51,026 nt of DNA from Phycisphaerae bacterium (lineage in GTDB: Bacteria; Planctomycetota; Phycisphaerae; Sedimentisphaerales; Anaerobacaceae), in contig JAIPFM010000199.1 in the NCBI GenBank assembly GCA_021736645.1, forward strand, positions 1 to 51,026, in the 5' to 3' direction. Made by a program: the position numbers and the translations under genes. The notes under the pieces were generated by a model. It saw only the letters and a program-made list of their open reading frames with translations. It had not been told where the DNA came from and made no database searches. Of the stretch, positions 17,002 through 24,959 are shown piece after piece; position 1 is the first letter of the stretch, and each line of letters opens with the position of its first letter.

Positions 17002-17015
17002 ATAAGGATATATCC

Positions 17016-17501
17016 ATGAAACACATCATCAATGCACTTGTAGAGAATAAACCTGGCGTTCTGGCCCATGTGGCAGGTATGTTTGCAGCCCGAAGCTTTA
17101 ACATTGATTCCCTGGTCGTGGGCCGCACAGAGGACCCCAAACTCAGCCGCATGACCATCGTGGTCATTGGTGACGACCGTGTGGTGGAACAGGTCAGAAA
17201 GCAACTGGCCAAGATCGTGCCCGTGGTCAAGGTCCAGGATTACGCAGGCCAGCCCGTGGTGGCACGCGACCTCATGCTCATCTCTGTGGCTGCGCCCCCG
17301 GAAAAACGCCCCGAGATATTCTCCCTGATCGAGATGTTCCGGGGCAGAGTCGTGGACATCGGCCAGAAATCCATCATGATCGAGGTCAGCGGCCCGGAAT
17401 CCAAGATCGAAGGTTTTATCGACGTGTGCAGGCCCTACGGCATCAAATCCCTGGCCAGAACCGGCACCATCGCCATGCCGAGACGCAATAAAGCAGAATA
17501 A
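17016..17501 (+). CDS. ilvN: Acetolactate synthase, small (regulatory) subunit
   Basis: Regulatory partner of IlvB that raises activity and gives valine feedback. The 161-aa protein has an N-terminal ACT domain (residues 4-75, NKPGVLAHVAGMFAARSFNI then SLVVGRTEDP) and the C-terminal ALS small-subunit domain (about 85-155, ARDLMLISVAAPPEKRPEI and MIEVSGPESKIEGFID). Length is typical. AAGGA stands 9 nt before the ATG. It lies 108 nt after ilvB with only a heptad element between, so co-transcription is likely. A weak terminator and a separate promoter stand between it and ilvC. Confidence 0.96.
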   Translation: MKHIINALVENKPGVLAHVAGMFAARSFNIDSLVVGRTEDPKLSRMTIVVIGDDRVVEQVRKQLAKIVPVVKVQDYAGQPVVARDLMLISVAAPPEKRPEIFSLIEMFRGRVVDIGQKSIMIEVSGPESKIEGFIDVCRPYGIKSLARTGTIAMPRRNKAE

Positions 17502-17516
17502 ATCAAATCATACAAA

Positions 17517-17572
17517 CCCTTAAGCCAGTACTGAAAACAAGGTTTCCCTCGGACTCATAAGGGCCTTTTTTT
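17517..17572 (+). terminator. Possible terminator after ilvN
   Basis: CCCTTA (17517-17522) can pair with TAAGGG (17558-17563), followed by seven T residues (17566-17572). The loop is long, and a shorter CCCT/AGGG stem is an alternative. Moderate support only. Confidence 0.45.
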
Positions 17573-17612
17573 CCAGATTAAGTCCGGTATCCTCGGATCG
17601 CCATGAAAGTTC

Positions 17613-17640
17613 TTGCTTCCCGCGGACCCCATAATATAAT
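17613..17640 (+). promoter_or_regulatory. Promoter of ilvC
   Basis: TTGCTT (17613-17618) and TATAAT (17635-17640), 16 nt apart. The spacer carries CGCGGACCCCATAAT, nearly the same as CGCGAACCCCATAAT at 15071 in the ilvB leader. Transcription would start near 17647, about 200 nt before ilvC. Confidence 0.65.
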
Positions 17641-17666
17641 GTACTGTTTTGTTATTTTCCGGGATT

Positions 17667-17791
17667 TGTCCTCTGTGAGCGGCCGGTGAGGACAGCCGGA
17701 TGCATAAGAACGGTAAAATTGTTAAGGTTGGTTTTTGGCTGGTCGAAGATCAGGTCATGGAGTTGTGGGTCATTCCCTGACCGCCAAGACC
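17667..17791 (+). promoter_or_regulatory. Structured ilvC leader
   Basis: Two structures are visible. TGTCCTC (17667-17673) pairs with GAGGACA (17688-17694). Further on, GGTTTTTGGC (17730-17739) pairs with GCCAAGACC (17783-17791) and encloses GGTCA (17753-17757) pairing with TGACC (17778-17782), whose 3' strand abuts the outer stem. The rest of the leader to 17846 shows no gene; the ribosome-binding site GGAGA lies just before ilvC. I recognise no known riboswitch class here. Confidence 0.45.
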
Positions 17792-17846
17792 ACGAATTAC
17801 CTGGTAACAGTGGTTTTGTGCCGCATATAAATGGAGAAAGACACAT

Positions 17847-18851
17847 ATGGCAGCAACAATTTATTACGAGAAAGACGCACCGATCGACGCCCTTGAAGGT
17901 AAGAAGGTCGCGGTGATCGGGTATGGCAGTCAGGGACATGCGCATAGCCAGAACCTCAGAGACAGCGGCATTGAAGTCGCCGTGGCTGAACTTGAAGGGA
18001 CTGATAACTTCAAGATCGCTCAAGAACAGGGCTTCAAGCCCACAGACATCAAGCAGGCCATGAACGGAGCAGCCCTGTTGATCATCACCCTGCCGGACGA
18101 AGTCCAGGGCAAGGTGTATGAGTCTCAGATCGCCCCCAATCTCGTGGCCGGTCAGACGCTGGGCTTCTGTCATGGCTTCAACATCCACTTCAAGTACATT
18201 GTGCCGCCGGAAGGCGTCAATGTCGTGATGATTGCACCCAAGGGTCCTGGCCACCTCGTACGCAGTGAGTACGTCAAGGGCGGCGGCGTACCCTGTTTGA
18301 TCGCCGTGGAAAAAGATCCGGCAGGTACGGCCAAGCAAATCGCCCTGGCATGGGCCAATGGCATTGGCGGCGCCCGTGCAGGCATCATTGAGACCACGTA
18401 CAAAGAAGAGACTGAAACCGACCTGTTCGGCGAGCAAGTCGTGCTGTGCGGCGGCTTGACAGCCTTGATCAAGGCCGGTTTCGAGACCCTGGTGGAAGCC
18501 GGTTATCAGCCCGAGATCGCGTACTTTGAGTGCATGCACGAGGTCAAGCTGATCGTAGACCTGATGTACCAGGGCGGCATGAGCTACATGCGGTACAGTA
18601 TCTCAAATACCGCTGAATATGGTGACCTGAGCCGCGGCCCGCGCATCATCACGCCTCAAACCAAGGCTGAGATGAAGAAGATCCTCGGCGAAATCGTCAG
18701 CGGTGAATTTGCCAGGGAATGGGTCGGAGAGTACCAGGCCGGTATGAAAAACTTTAACGAGCTGTACAAGAAGGATCACGCCAGCCAACTGGAAACAGTG
18801 GGCAGACAGCTCCGTAATATGATGAATTGGATAGACGCGAAAGAAGTCTAG
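17847..18851 (+). CDS. ilvC: Ketol-acid reductoisomerase
   Basis: Second step of branched-chain amino-acid synthesis: isomerises and reduces acetolactate with NAD(P)H and Mg2+. The 334-aa size is that of class I enzymes. The Rossmann motif GYGSQGHAHSQNLRDSG is at about 24-40; PKGPGHLVRSEY, GGARAGIIETTYKEETETDLFGEQ with the metal-binding Asp/Glu set, and GYQPEIAYFECMHE with the second acidic pair follow in order. The coding stretch begins at ATG 17847 after GGAGA. It follows ilvBN but has its own promoter and leader, so the enzyme may be regulated apart from IlvBN. A strong hairpin closes the unit. Confidence 0.97.
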   Translation: MAATIYYEKDAPIDALEGKKVAVIGYGSQGHAHSQNLRDSGIEVAVAELEGTDNFKIAQEQGFKPTDIKQAMNGAALLIITLPDEVQGKVYESQIAPNLVAGQTLGFCHGFNIHFKYIVPPEGVNVVMIAPKGPGHLVRSEYVKGGGVPCLIAVEKDPAGTAKQIALAWANGIGGARAGIIETTYKEETETDLFGEQVVLCGGLTALIKAGFETLVEAGYQPEIAYFECMHEVKLIVDLMYQGGMSYMRYSISNTAEYGDLSRGPRIITPQTKAEMKKILGEIVSGEFAREWVGEYQAGMKNFNELYKKDHASQLETVGRQLRNMMNWIDAKEV

Positions 18852-18855
18852 ACCA

Positions 18856-18922
18856 GTGACGTAGTAATATAAAGCCTGCGTACGGACCGACTAGGCGTAA
18901 TATACTACATCACCGGCTTTTT
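18856..18922 (+). terminator. Terminator after ilvC
   Basis: GTGACGTAGTA...ATAT (from 18856) pairs with ATATACTACATCAC (to 18913), with an inner GCCT/AGGC hairpin, followed by CGGCTTTTT. The stem is long but the T-tract is short. The GGAGG right after it is the ribosome-binding site of the next gene. Confidence 0.6.
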
Positions 18923-18936
18923 GGAGGACGGTATCG

Positions 18937-19746
18937 ATGATCGGTATATTACCGCAATCAGGGTGCAAATGCGCTTATTTGGTCTGTACGTGGGCTTTTT
19001 GTTTATGCCTGTGTGTCAGTGGCTGTGGCCTCCCCAATCCGAAGCACTGGGTTCCGCCGGGCAAACTGCCTTATCAGGACATTGCAGCCACCTACCACAG
19101 CACCAGTCTCAAACGAACCAGTACCCTGGATGTCCTGCGCAACATGCAGACTCACCAGGGCCTGCTCAAGCCCAAAGACGTGGACAGAGAACTCATCAGC
19201 CAGGGTGACACGCTGGTGGCCTCATCCGGTCGAAGCAATGACCTGCGTAAGAACTGGTTCACCCTGTTTTCGTTTGACGAGCAGAGTATGACGGCCAATC
19301 GCAAGTACTTCATGTGCCTGGACGAGAGTACGCTGGTCACACCCACCGAACCGCAGAAACCCCTGTTCTTCCCGAAAAAGACGCTGGTCTTCAACAGCCA
19401 GATCGTGGTCACAGACCTCATGAACCAGGACTTCGACAGCGAACAGGCACGTGACATCGCCCTCCTCGAATCCATTGCCAGTCATCTGCGTCATGACATC
19501 ACCTATTTTGACGGCACCACGCGCCCCTCTGCCAACGGCAACCACATCATGACAAACATCGGTTTGTACATGAATACCGTCTTCCAACAAGCCCTGATGG
19601 AACTCCACAGATCGCCCTACCTGGCCAATGAGCTCAGCCACCAGGGTCTGATCTTTGACCACATGACCCTGGACAAGGGCCGCATCCAGATGATCCTGCA
19701 GGGAGATATTCTGGTGTCCCGCGTGGAAATCGGCTTGCCGATGTAG
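18937..19746 (+). CDS. Lipoprotein of unknown function
   Basis: A 269-aa protein I do not recognise. The N terminus has an unusually Cys-rich hydrophobic stretch ending in the lipobox VSGC (Cys at about 30), so it should be a lipoprotein, probably of the outer membrane. The mature part has no membrane segment or repeat. It contains many hydrophobic beta-like segments in the second half (ILQGDILVSRVEIGLPM at the C terminus) and a helical middle (DIALLESIASHLRHDITYF). GGAGG stands 9 nt before the ATG, a strong site. It is a single gene, between the ilvC terminator and its own terminator. A heptad run follows the stop immediately. Function is unknown; the gene itself looks real. Confidence 0.75.
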   Translation: MIGILPQSGCKCAYLVCTWAFCLCLCVSGCGLPNPKHWVPPGKLPYQDIAATYHSTSLKRTSTLDVLRNMQTHQGLLKPKDVDRELISQGDTLVASSGRSNDLRKNWFTLFSFDEQSMTANRKYFMCLDESTLVTPTEPQKPLFFPKKTLVFNSQIVVTDLMNQDFDSEQARDIALLESIASHLRHDITYFDGTTRPSANGNHIMTNIGLYMNTVFQQALMELHRSPYLANELSHQGLIFDHMTLDKGRIQMILQGDILVSRVEIGLPM

Positions 19747-19747
19747 A

Positions 19748-19768
19748 TTTAGGGGATAGGGGCCAGGG
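19748..19768 (+). repeat. Heptad run after the lipoprotein gene
   Basis: Three units in register, TTTAGGG, GATAGGG and GCCAGGG, starting one nucleotide after the lipoprotein stop codon. The unit resembles the reverse complement of the CTAACCC heptads at nrdD/nrdG. Confidence 0.55.
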
Positions 19769-19795
19769 GGATGAGCCCGGATAATGATTTGCCTC

Positions 19796-19831
19796 ATGGG
19801 CTGGACCTTCGGGTTCGGCCCATTTTTTTTT
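19796..19831 (+). terminator. Strong rho-independent terminator of the lipoprotein gene
   Basis: ATGGGCTGGACC and GGTTCGGCCCAT form a 12-bp stem (with G-U pairs) capped by TTCG, followed by nine T residues. A textbook terminator; the 175 nt from here to the pyrophosphatase gene shows nothing else. Confidence 0.9.
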
Positions 19832-20005
19832 GGCCTTTTTTTCGATAACCACTATCTGCGTCCAAGGTTGAGGGAAACGGCAAGACATAAGACGGGTGAG
19901 GCAGGTGATGTAGGCATCGTCCGCAAAGCCCAACGTCCTGATTTGTCGGCGCAGTCAGTCAACACCTGCCGGGGCTGGCTGAAACGTCACGTGGTCAAGA
20001 TCTGC

Positions 20006-20524
20006 TCAAGCCTCATATGCCTTGATTGAGTCAAGGATAATCTGCTTGGCCTCTGCCAGATCTCCCCAGCCAACGATTTCCACGTCCTTGCCTTCCAGCT
20101 GCTTGTACACTTGAAAGAAATGGGCTATCTCGTTAAGAATCGGCATTCTCACTTCACCGATGTCCCCGTAGTCCTCAAACCTTATATCGTTGTTTGAAAC
20201 ACAGAGTATTTTGTCGTCCTGCTCACCTGAATCCTTCATCTTTAAGACACCGATGGGTCTTGCCCCGATGAGTATTCCGGGGAAGGTGGGATGGCTGATC
20301 ATGACCAATGCGTCCATGGGATCCCCATCCTTTGCGAGTGTCCTCGGCACAAAACCATAATCCCCTGGATAATGAAATGGAGAGAAAAGAACCCGGTCCA
20401 GCCTGAAGATATTGTTCTTCTTGTCATATTCGAACTTGTTCTGCCCCCCTTTTGGTATCTCGACGATCACATTTATGTCCTCTGGAGGATTTTTACCGGG
20501 CTCAATATCAGTATAGTAATTCAT
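20006..20524 (-). CDS. ppa: Inorganic pyrophosphatase, family I
   Basis: Hydrolyses pyrophosphate to phosphate, pulling biosynthetic reactions forward. The 172-aa size and motifs fit bacterial family I enzymes: EIPKGGQNKFEYDK at 22-35, YPGDYGFVP at 52-60 and the signature DGDPMDA with Asp66, Asp68 and Asp71 as metal ligands. ACGAGGTC precedes the ATG. Base use is visibly more A+T-rich than the neighbours on both sides (many AAA, ATA, GAT codons), and the gene is followed upstream by 580 nt of similar composition, so recent acquisition is possible. Two palindromes lie upstream of it on the minus strand. It converges with the lipoprotein gene. Confidence 0.95.
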   Translation of the reverse strand: MNYYTDIEPGKNPPEDINVIVEIPKGGQNKFEYDKKNNIFRLDRVLFSPFHYPGDYGFVPRTLAKDGDPMDALVMISHPTFPGILIGARPIGVLKMKDSGEQDDKILCVSNNDIRFEDYGDIGEVRMPILNEIAHFFQVYKQLEGKDVEIVGWGDLAEAKQIILDSIKAYEA

Positions 20525-20605
20525 AGTTTTGACCTCGTTTTCTTGGAGTTACACGGCACGTTCACTGTCGCCCTGAAAACTTCAATGACTCGGAACCTGG
20601 ACCAC

Positions 20606-20663
20606 TGCATGAAGCATGCATTCCCAGGGTTTTCTGCATACGGCTGAACTTTCCTGAAAGTTC
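20606..20663. promoter_or_regulatory. Two palindromes upstream of ppa
   Basis: TGCATG-AAG-CATGCA (20606-20620) and GAACTTTC-CT-GAAAGTTC (20646-20663) are exact inverted repeats with short centres, 80-140 nt upstream of the ppa start. Their size suits dimeric repressor sites. No regulator gene is adjacent. Confidence 0.4.
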
Positions 20664-20690
20664 TAGTGAAAAAGGAACCGCTCAGGCAGC

Positions 20691-20912
20691 CTATTTCCAC
20701 CCGATCGTCCACAAAAATTCGATTTTATATTCCGTGAGTGATCCTATCGCCGGCAGGCATGAATGCTGATATTTCCAGGTGCTTTGTCCGAGCCACCCCT
20801 TGATTGCAGATCGGATGAATCCCCATTCAAACAGTTTATCATTGATCCAGAGGTAACAATCTCTGCCCCCGAATCTACTTTGTCGAGATGACTCTTCGTT
20901 CTCCTTTCTCAT
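20691..20912 (-). CDS. Doubtful small open frame upstream of ppa
   Basis: A possible 73-aa product with no family I recognise. It is rich in Trp, Gly and aromatic residues (GGRDCYLWINDKLFEWGF) and has no zinc site or clear membrane segment. The ATG lacks a good ribosome-binding site upstream. It lies in an A+T-rich 580-nt gap between ppa and recQ that otherwise holds palindromes and the recQ promoter. It could be the decayed end of an older gene or mere chance. I would not rely on it. Confidence 0.2.
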   Translation of the reverse strand: MRKENEESSRQSRFGGRDCYLWINDKLFEWGFIRSAIKGWLGQSTWKYQHSCLPAIGSLTEYKIEFLWTIGWK

Positions 20913-21046
20913 CGTTTTTTGCCTGATTGGAGTGAGTAGGACACGCACATGATCTAAAAGACCGATCAGGCCACCATAACAATGCCACAACCAGCCGACC
21001 TCTGCGTCCTGCCAAAGTCAAGATCCAGTAATTTCAAGGATAGGGC

Positions 21047-21074
21047 TTGTCCTGTCTGATGGGGCTCGTATAAT
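21047..21074 (+). promoter_or_regulatory. Promoter of recQ
   Basis: TTGTCC (21047-21052) and TATAAT (21069-21074) with 16 nt between. Transcription should start near 21081, leaving about 27 nt of leader in which no ribosome-binding site is evident. Confidence 0.6.
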
Positions 21075-21107
21075 GGCCGTATTCTATTACGTGCGGGCCC
21101 AATATTC

Positions 21108-22937
21108 ATGATCCAGACAATTCAAAATACACTGCAGCAATACTGGGGTTACTCAGGCTTTCGCCCTTTGCAGCAGGAGGCCATGGACAGCCTGGCCAAG
21201 GGGCGTGATACGCTGCTGGTCCTGCCCACGGGCGGAGGCAAGTCACTGTGTTACCAGGCCCCGGCCGTGAGTTCGTCAGGTCTTGCAGTCGTCATCTCAC
21301 CTCTTATCTCCTTGATGAAGGACCAGGTGGACAGCCTCCTGGAGTGTGGCATTGCTGCAGCACGTATTGACAGCTCACAGACCCAGGAGGAACGCGCTGA
21401 GGTCATGACCCAGATTCGTGCCAAGACCTTGAAGCTCCTGTACATGTCGCCTGAGCGTCTGATCTCCAATGGCTTTATGGAGACACTCAAGCACGCCAGC
21501 CTGTCCTTTGTGGCCATTGACGAGGCGCACTGTGTGAGTATGTGGGGCCACGATTTCCGTCCCGAGTACAGGCAACTGGCACAGCTGAGACAACACTTCC
21601 CAGACATCGCCATTGGGGCCTACACAGCCACAGCCACAGACCAGGTACGCAAGGATATTGTCGAACAACTCCAGCTCAGGAATCCCCAGGTCCTGGTGGG
21701 CTCGTTCGACCGGCCCAATCTCATCTATCAGATTAAACGTCTGTCCGATCGAAACAAACAGGTGCGTGAGGTCATGGACCGCCACAAACATGAGTCCGGC
21801 ATCATCTACTGTATTCGAAGACGCGACGTGGATGAGCTCAGTGCCCAGCTCAACGCCCAGGGCTACAACACGGCACCGTACCATGCCGGCCTGCCCGACG
21901 AAGAACGCCAGGCCAACCAGGATCGGTTCATCAATGAAAAGGTAGACACCATTGTGGCCACCATTGCCTTTGGGATGGGCATTGACAAGTCCAATGTCAG
22001 GTACGTGATCCATACAGGCATGCCCAAGAGCCTGGAAAACTACCAGCAGGAGAGCGGGCGTGCCGGGCGAGACGATCTGGAAGCGGAGTGCTGCCTGTTC
22101 TACAGCGGGGGTGATTATGGCGTGTGGAAGAGCCTCATGCGGGACATGGAGAAATCCGCGTATGCCATTGCCCTCAAAAAACTCAACACCCTCTTTAGTT
22201 TTTGTACAGGCGCCACATGCCGTCACCAGGCCATATTACAGTATTTTGACCAGACGCTCGACAAAGACAACTGCCAGGCCTGTGACATCTGCCTGGGCCA
22301 GCTGGACCTGATTGACAATGCCCAGGAGATCACGCAAAAGATCCTGTCCTGTGTGCTGCGTCTGGAACAGCGATACGGGGCCGGCTATACAGCGCAGGTG
22401 CTCACCGGTTCCAGAGACAAACGCATTCTGGAGTGCCGCCACGATGAACTCAGTACCTACGGCTTACTGGCCGACCAGGACAAGCGCGTGGTACACGACT
22501 GGGTCGAGCAACTGGTAGGCCAGGGCTATCTGGCCAAAGATGGCGAATATGACACACTCGCCATCACAGCACTGGGCGTGGAGGGACTCAAGGGCGACAA
22601 GATCCCGCGTCTGCTCAAACCGACCCAGCGTCCCACACGTCAGGCCAAGGTCACCCAAGACTCATGGGAGGGTGTGGACCGTGGTCTGTTCGAGGCCCTG
22701 CGTGAACAGCGCAGCCTGATTGCCGCAAAAAAACGGGTGCCTGCCTACGTGGTGTTTGGCGACGCGGCGCTGCGCGACATGGCCAGACTGCGTCCCTCCA
22801 CAGAGGCACGGTTCCTGGAAGTCAAGGGCGTGGGCCAGAAAAAGGCCAAACAGTACGGCCAGATCGTGCTGGAAACCATTACCGGCTATTGCACAAAACA
22901 TCATATCACGATGGATATGGGAAACAGTTTTCAGTAA
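21108..22937 (+). CDS. recQ: ATP-dependent DNA helicase RecQ
   Basis: 3'-5' DNA helicase for recombination repair, 609 aa, full length. Helicase domain: Q motif GFRPLQQEAM at 17-26, Walker A PTGGGKS at 40-46, DEAH at 138-141 followed by the aromatic-rich loop WGHDFRPEYRQL, motif VI QESGRAGRD. Then the zinc site (CRHQ...CQACDIC, about 370-395), the winged-helix RQC region, and a C-terminal HRDC domain (about 525-600, REQRSLIAAKKRVPAYVVF). All domains of the long RecQ form are present. The stop codon lies inside a heptad element, so the final residues (NSFQ) are repeat-derived. The following membrane-protein gene begins about 60 nt later. Confidence 0.97.
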   Translation: MIQTIQNTLQQYWGYSGFRPLQQEAMDSLAKGRDTLLVLPTGGGKSLCYQAPAVSSSGLAVVISPLISLMKDQVDSLLECGIAAARIDSSQTQEERAEVMTQIRAKTLKLLYMSPERLISNGFMETLKHASLSFVAIDEAHCVSMWGHDFRPEYRQLAQLRQHFPDIAIGAYTATATDQVRKDIVEQLQLRNPQVLVGSFDRPNLIYQIKRLSDRNKQVREVMDRHKHESGIIYCIRRRDVDELSAQLNAQGYNTAPYHAGLPDEERQANQDRFINEKVDTIVATIAFGMGIDKSNVRYVIHTGMPKSLENYQQESGRAGRDDLEAECCLFYSGGDYGVWKSLMRDMEKSAYAIALKKLNTLFSFCTGATCRHQAILQYFDQTLDKDNCQACDICLGQLDLIDNAQEITQKILSCVLRLEQRYGAGYTAQVLTGSRDKRILECRHDELSTYGLLADQDKRVVHDWVEQLVGQGYLAKDGEYDTLAITALGVEGLKGDKIPRLLKPTQRPTRQAKVTQDSWEGVDRGLFEALREQRSLIAAKKRVPAYVVFGDAALRDMARLRPSTEARFLEVKGVGQKKAKQYGQIVLETITGYCTKHHITMDMGNSFQ

Positions 22938-22984
22938 GCAGTTTTCAGCTGGCAGCCGTGAACTGAAAACCAAACACTGAAAAC
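22925..22984. repeat. Heptad inverted-arm element C across the recQ stop
   Basis: CAGTTTTCAG occurs at 22925 and, 14 nt later, at 22939. After a 13-nt spacer the inverted ACTGAAAAC occurs at 22962 and, 14 nt later, at 22976, and a further AACTGAC follows. The recQ stop codon (22935-22937) lies between the first two copies. Confidence 0.8.
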
Positions 22985-22997
22985 CAAAAACTGACTG

Positions 22998-23933
22998 ATG
23001 ACTGACTCGGCATTTGATGATCAATCGTTTTTGGGGCACCTGCCCGAAGATGTCTGCTCTGACACGGGAGACGCCACGTCTGGGTCCGCGCCTGAGACAC
23101 CGCCGCCTCAGGCCTTGAATCGATTCAATGACGCAGACATGCTCAGTGAGATTCCCGAAGAGGAGGATCCGCTGTACCCGGAGATCCTGCAGCCCAGACA
23201 GAAGGCCCCGTCGCTCAAGCGACCCTTTCCCTGGTTTATTGACATCTTCCTCTATCCCCTGAACAGGTCAGGCTTGATCAATCTGGCTGTGACCTTTGGG
23301 GTGCCTCTGGCGCTGATCCTATTGACCCTGGGCTGTGTCATGATCGCCAAAGCAATGCCTCTGCTGATCTTCGTCGCTGTCCCCCTGGCCATGGGCTCAG
23401 CCATTGTCGGATTGTTAATGGTCCTGTACCTGGGGTGGTATATCACGGAATGTGTACGGTCCAGCAGCGAAGGCCAGATTCGCACCCCAGATACCATCGG
23501 CCAAACGCCCGGTATCATGGAATTATTTGCGCTGTGCTTCCAGGTCTGTTTGTGCGCCATGGTTTTCCTGGGCATGAAATGGTCGTTTCACGCCACGTTC
23601 ATGCCGCCGGCCTGGATGACGCACGTCCTCGACGCGATTCTGGCGTTTATGCTTCCCATCACGCTGCTGAGCGTCATCTCACTGGAAAGCATCCGGGGGC
23701 TCAATCCCCTACTCAATTTGAAACTCATCGGCAACACGTTTCTACCCTATTGCAGCGTGGCCATTCCCCTGTATCTCGCACACAGGGCCTTGTTCATGGT
23801 CTGCCTTGGAACACTGCCGTCCGGGATCAACATCATGATTCTGGTCCTGTGCGAGGTATACGGCGCCATGGTCTCCGCCCATGTGCTGGGACGCTTTGCC
23901 TGGAAACAACAAGACAAACTCTTCTGGGAGTAA
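22998..23933 (+). CDS. Multi-pass membrane protein of unknown function
   Basis: A 311-aa protein. The first 90 residues are acidic, rich in Pro and Ser, and probably disordered and cytoplasmic. From about residue 92 come six or so hydrophobic segments (for example VPLALILLTLGCVMIAKA, LLIFVAVPLAMGSAIVGLLM, ALCFQVCLCAMVFLGM), ending near 300. No catalytic motif was seen. It starts in the tail of heptad element C without a clear ribosome-binding site, and the M29-like aminopeptidase gene begins 5 nt after its stop, so the two are likely one transcript. A second protein of similar general layout stands at 49946. Function unknown. Confidence 0.7.
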   Translation: MTDSAFDDQSFLGHLPEDVCSDTGDATSGSAPETPPPQALNRFNDADMLSEIPEEEDPLYPEILQPRQKAPSLKRPFPWFIDIFLYPLNRSGLINLAVTFGVPLALILLTLGCVMIAKAMPLLIFVAVPLAMGSAIVGLLMVLYLGWYITECVRSSSEGQIRTPDTIGQTPGIMELFALCFQVCLCAMVFLGMKWSFHATFMPPAWMTHVLDAILAFMLPITLLSVISLESIRGLNPLLNLKLIGNTFLPYCSVAIPLYLAHRALFMVCLGTLPSGINIMILVLCEVYGAMVSAHVLGRFAWKQQDKLFWE

Positions 23934-23938
23934 ATCCT

Positions 23939-24958
23939 ATGCAAAACCCCATTCAAGCGGGTGCCAGACAGGCTGTCACGCGGTGCGTGCGTGTGCAGCC
24001 CAATGAGCGGGTGGTGATCATTACAGACCAGGAAACCCTGCATCTGGCCAAGGCCCTTGAAACGGAAGTGTCCATGGCGCACGCCTACGGAAGTCTGTTT
24101 ATCATGGAAGATTTTGGTCCCCGAAACACCAGCGTGCCTCTGCCCTTCCCTGCCCCCATCGCAGAGGCCCTGACCGAGGCGCAGGCCAGCTTTTATATTG
24201 CCCAGTGCAAGACCGGAGAGCTTCAGAGCTTCCGCTTTCCCATGTGTGACGTAGTCAACACCTATCGCGTACGCCACGCCCACATGCCGGGCTTTACAGA
24301 AATCATGATGAGCCAGGGTATGGCCGCTGATTACGACGCCATTGCCAGGCTGAGCAAGACTGTCTTTGACTGCGTCACCAAGGCCAAAACCATCCGCGTG
24401 ACCACGCCGGCAGGCACAGACCTGACTGCGGAATTTGATCCTGCTGTCCGCTGGGTCATCAGTGATGGCCGGATCACAGGCGACAACTGGAAAAACCTGC
24501 CTGACGGTGAAGTGTTCACTGCGCCGAAAAATGCCTGGGGCACAGTGGTGGTCGATGGCTGTCTGGGTGACTTCTTCTGTGACAAATACGGCCTGATCAC
24601 AGACTCACCTCTCACCTACGCGATGGACAATGGACGCTGCGTGCCCGGCTCTGTGCAATGCCGGGACACTCAGCTCAAGCAGGACTTTGAGGCCTACACG
24701 TTTGACACAGATGAAAACGCCAGGCGTCTGGGCGAGTTTGCCATTGGCACCAACATCGGACTCAAGGCATTGATCGGCAACCTGCTCCAGGATGAGAAAT
24801 TTCCGGGTATCCACCTGGCCCTTGGCAATCCTTATCCGGACAAGACAGGCGCGACCTGGGACAGCAAGGCCCATTGTGATGGGGTATTGATCAAGCCCAC
24901 CATCCACGTGGAGAATCAGATCATTATGAGAGATGGAGAATTCTGTATTGACGAGTAG
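23939..24958 (+). CDS. Aminopeptidase, M29/AmpS-like
   Basis: A 339-aa cytosolic metallo-aminopeptidase-like protein. The C-terminal half carries the family signatures: LGEFAIGTNIGL, DEKFPGIHLALGNPYP and SKAHCDGVLIKPTIHV, which would give the glutamate, histidine and aspartate ligands of the two-metal site. The N-terminal domain (1-130) matches the usual substrate-gating domain only loosely. Length is a little below that of typical M29 enzymes (about 370-410), within the COG2309 group. GGGAG stands 8 nt before the ATG, which is 5 nt past the stop of the membrane-protein gene. Its stop is 1 nt from the end of the convergent ferritin-like gene. Confidence 0.8.
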   Translation: MQNPIQAGARQAVTRCVRVQPNERVVIITDQETLHLAKALETEVSMAHAYGSLFIMEDFGPRNTSVPLPFPAPIAEALTEAQASFYIAQCKTGELQSFRFPMCDVVNTYRVRHAHMPGFTEIMMSQGMAADYDAIARLSKTVFDCVTKAKTIRVTTPAGTDLTAEFDPAVRWVISDGRITGDNWKNLPDGEVFTAPKNAWGTVVVDGCLGDFFCDKYGLITDSPLTYAMDNGRCVPGSVQCRDTQLKQDFEAYTFDTDENARRLGEFAIGTNIGLKALIGNLLQDEKFPGIHLALGNPYPDKTGATWDSKAHCDGVLIKPTIHVENQIIMRDGEFCIDE

Positions 24959-24959
24959 A

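Noticed and set aside
20646-20663. LexA box
   Set aside because: The GAAC/GTTC halves are 10 nt apart, not the 4 nt of the Bacillus-type LexA box.
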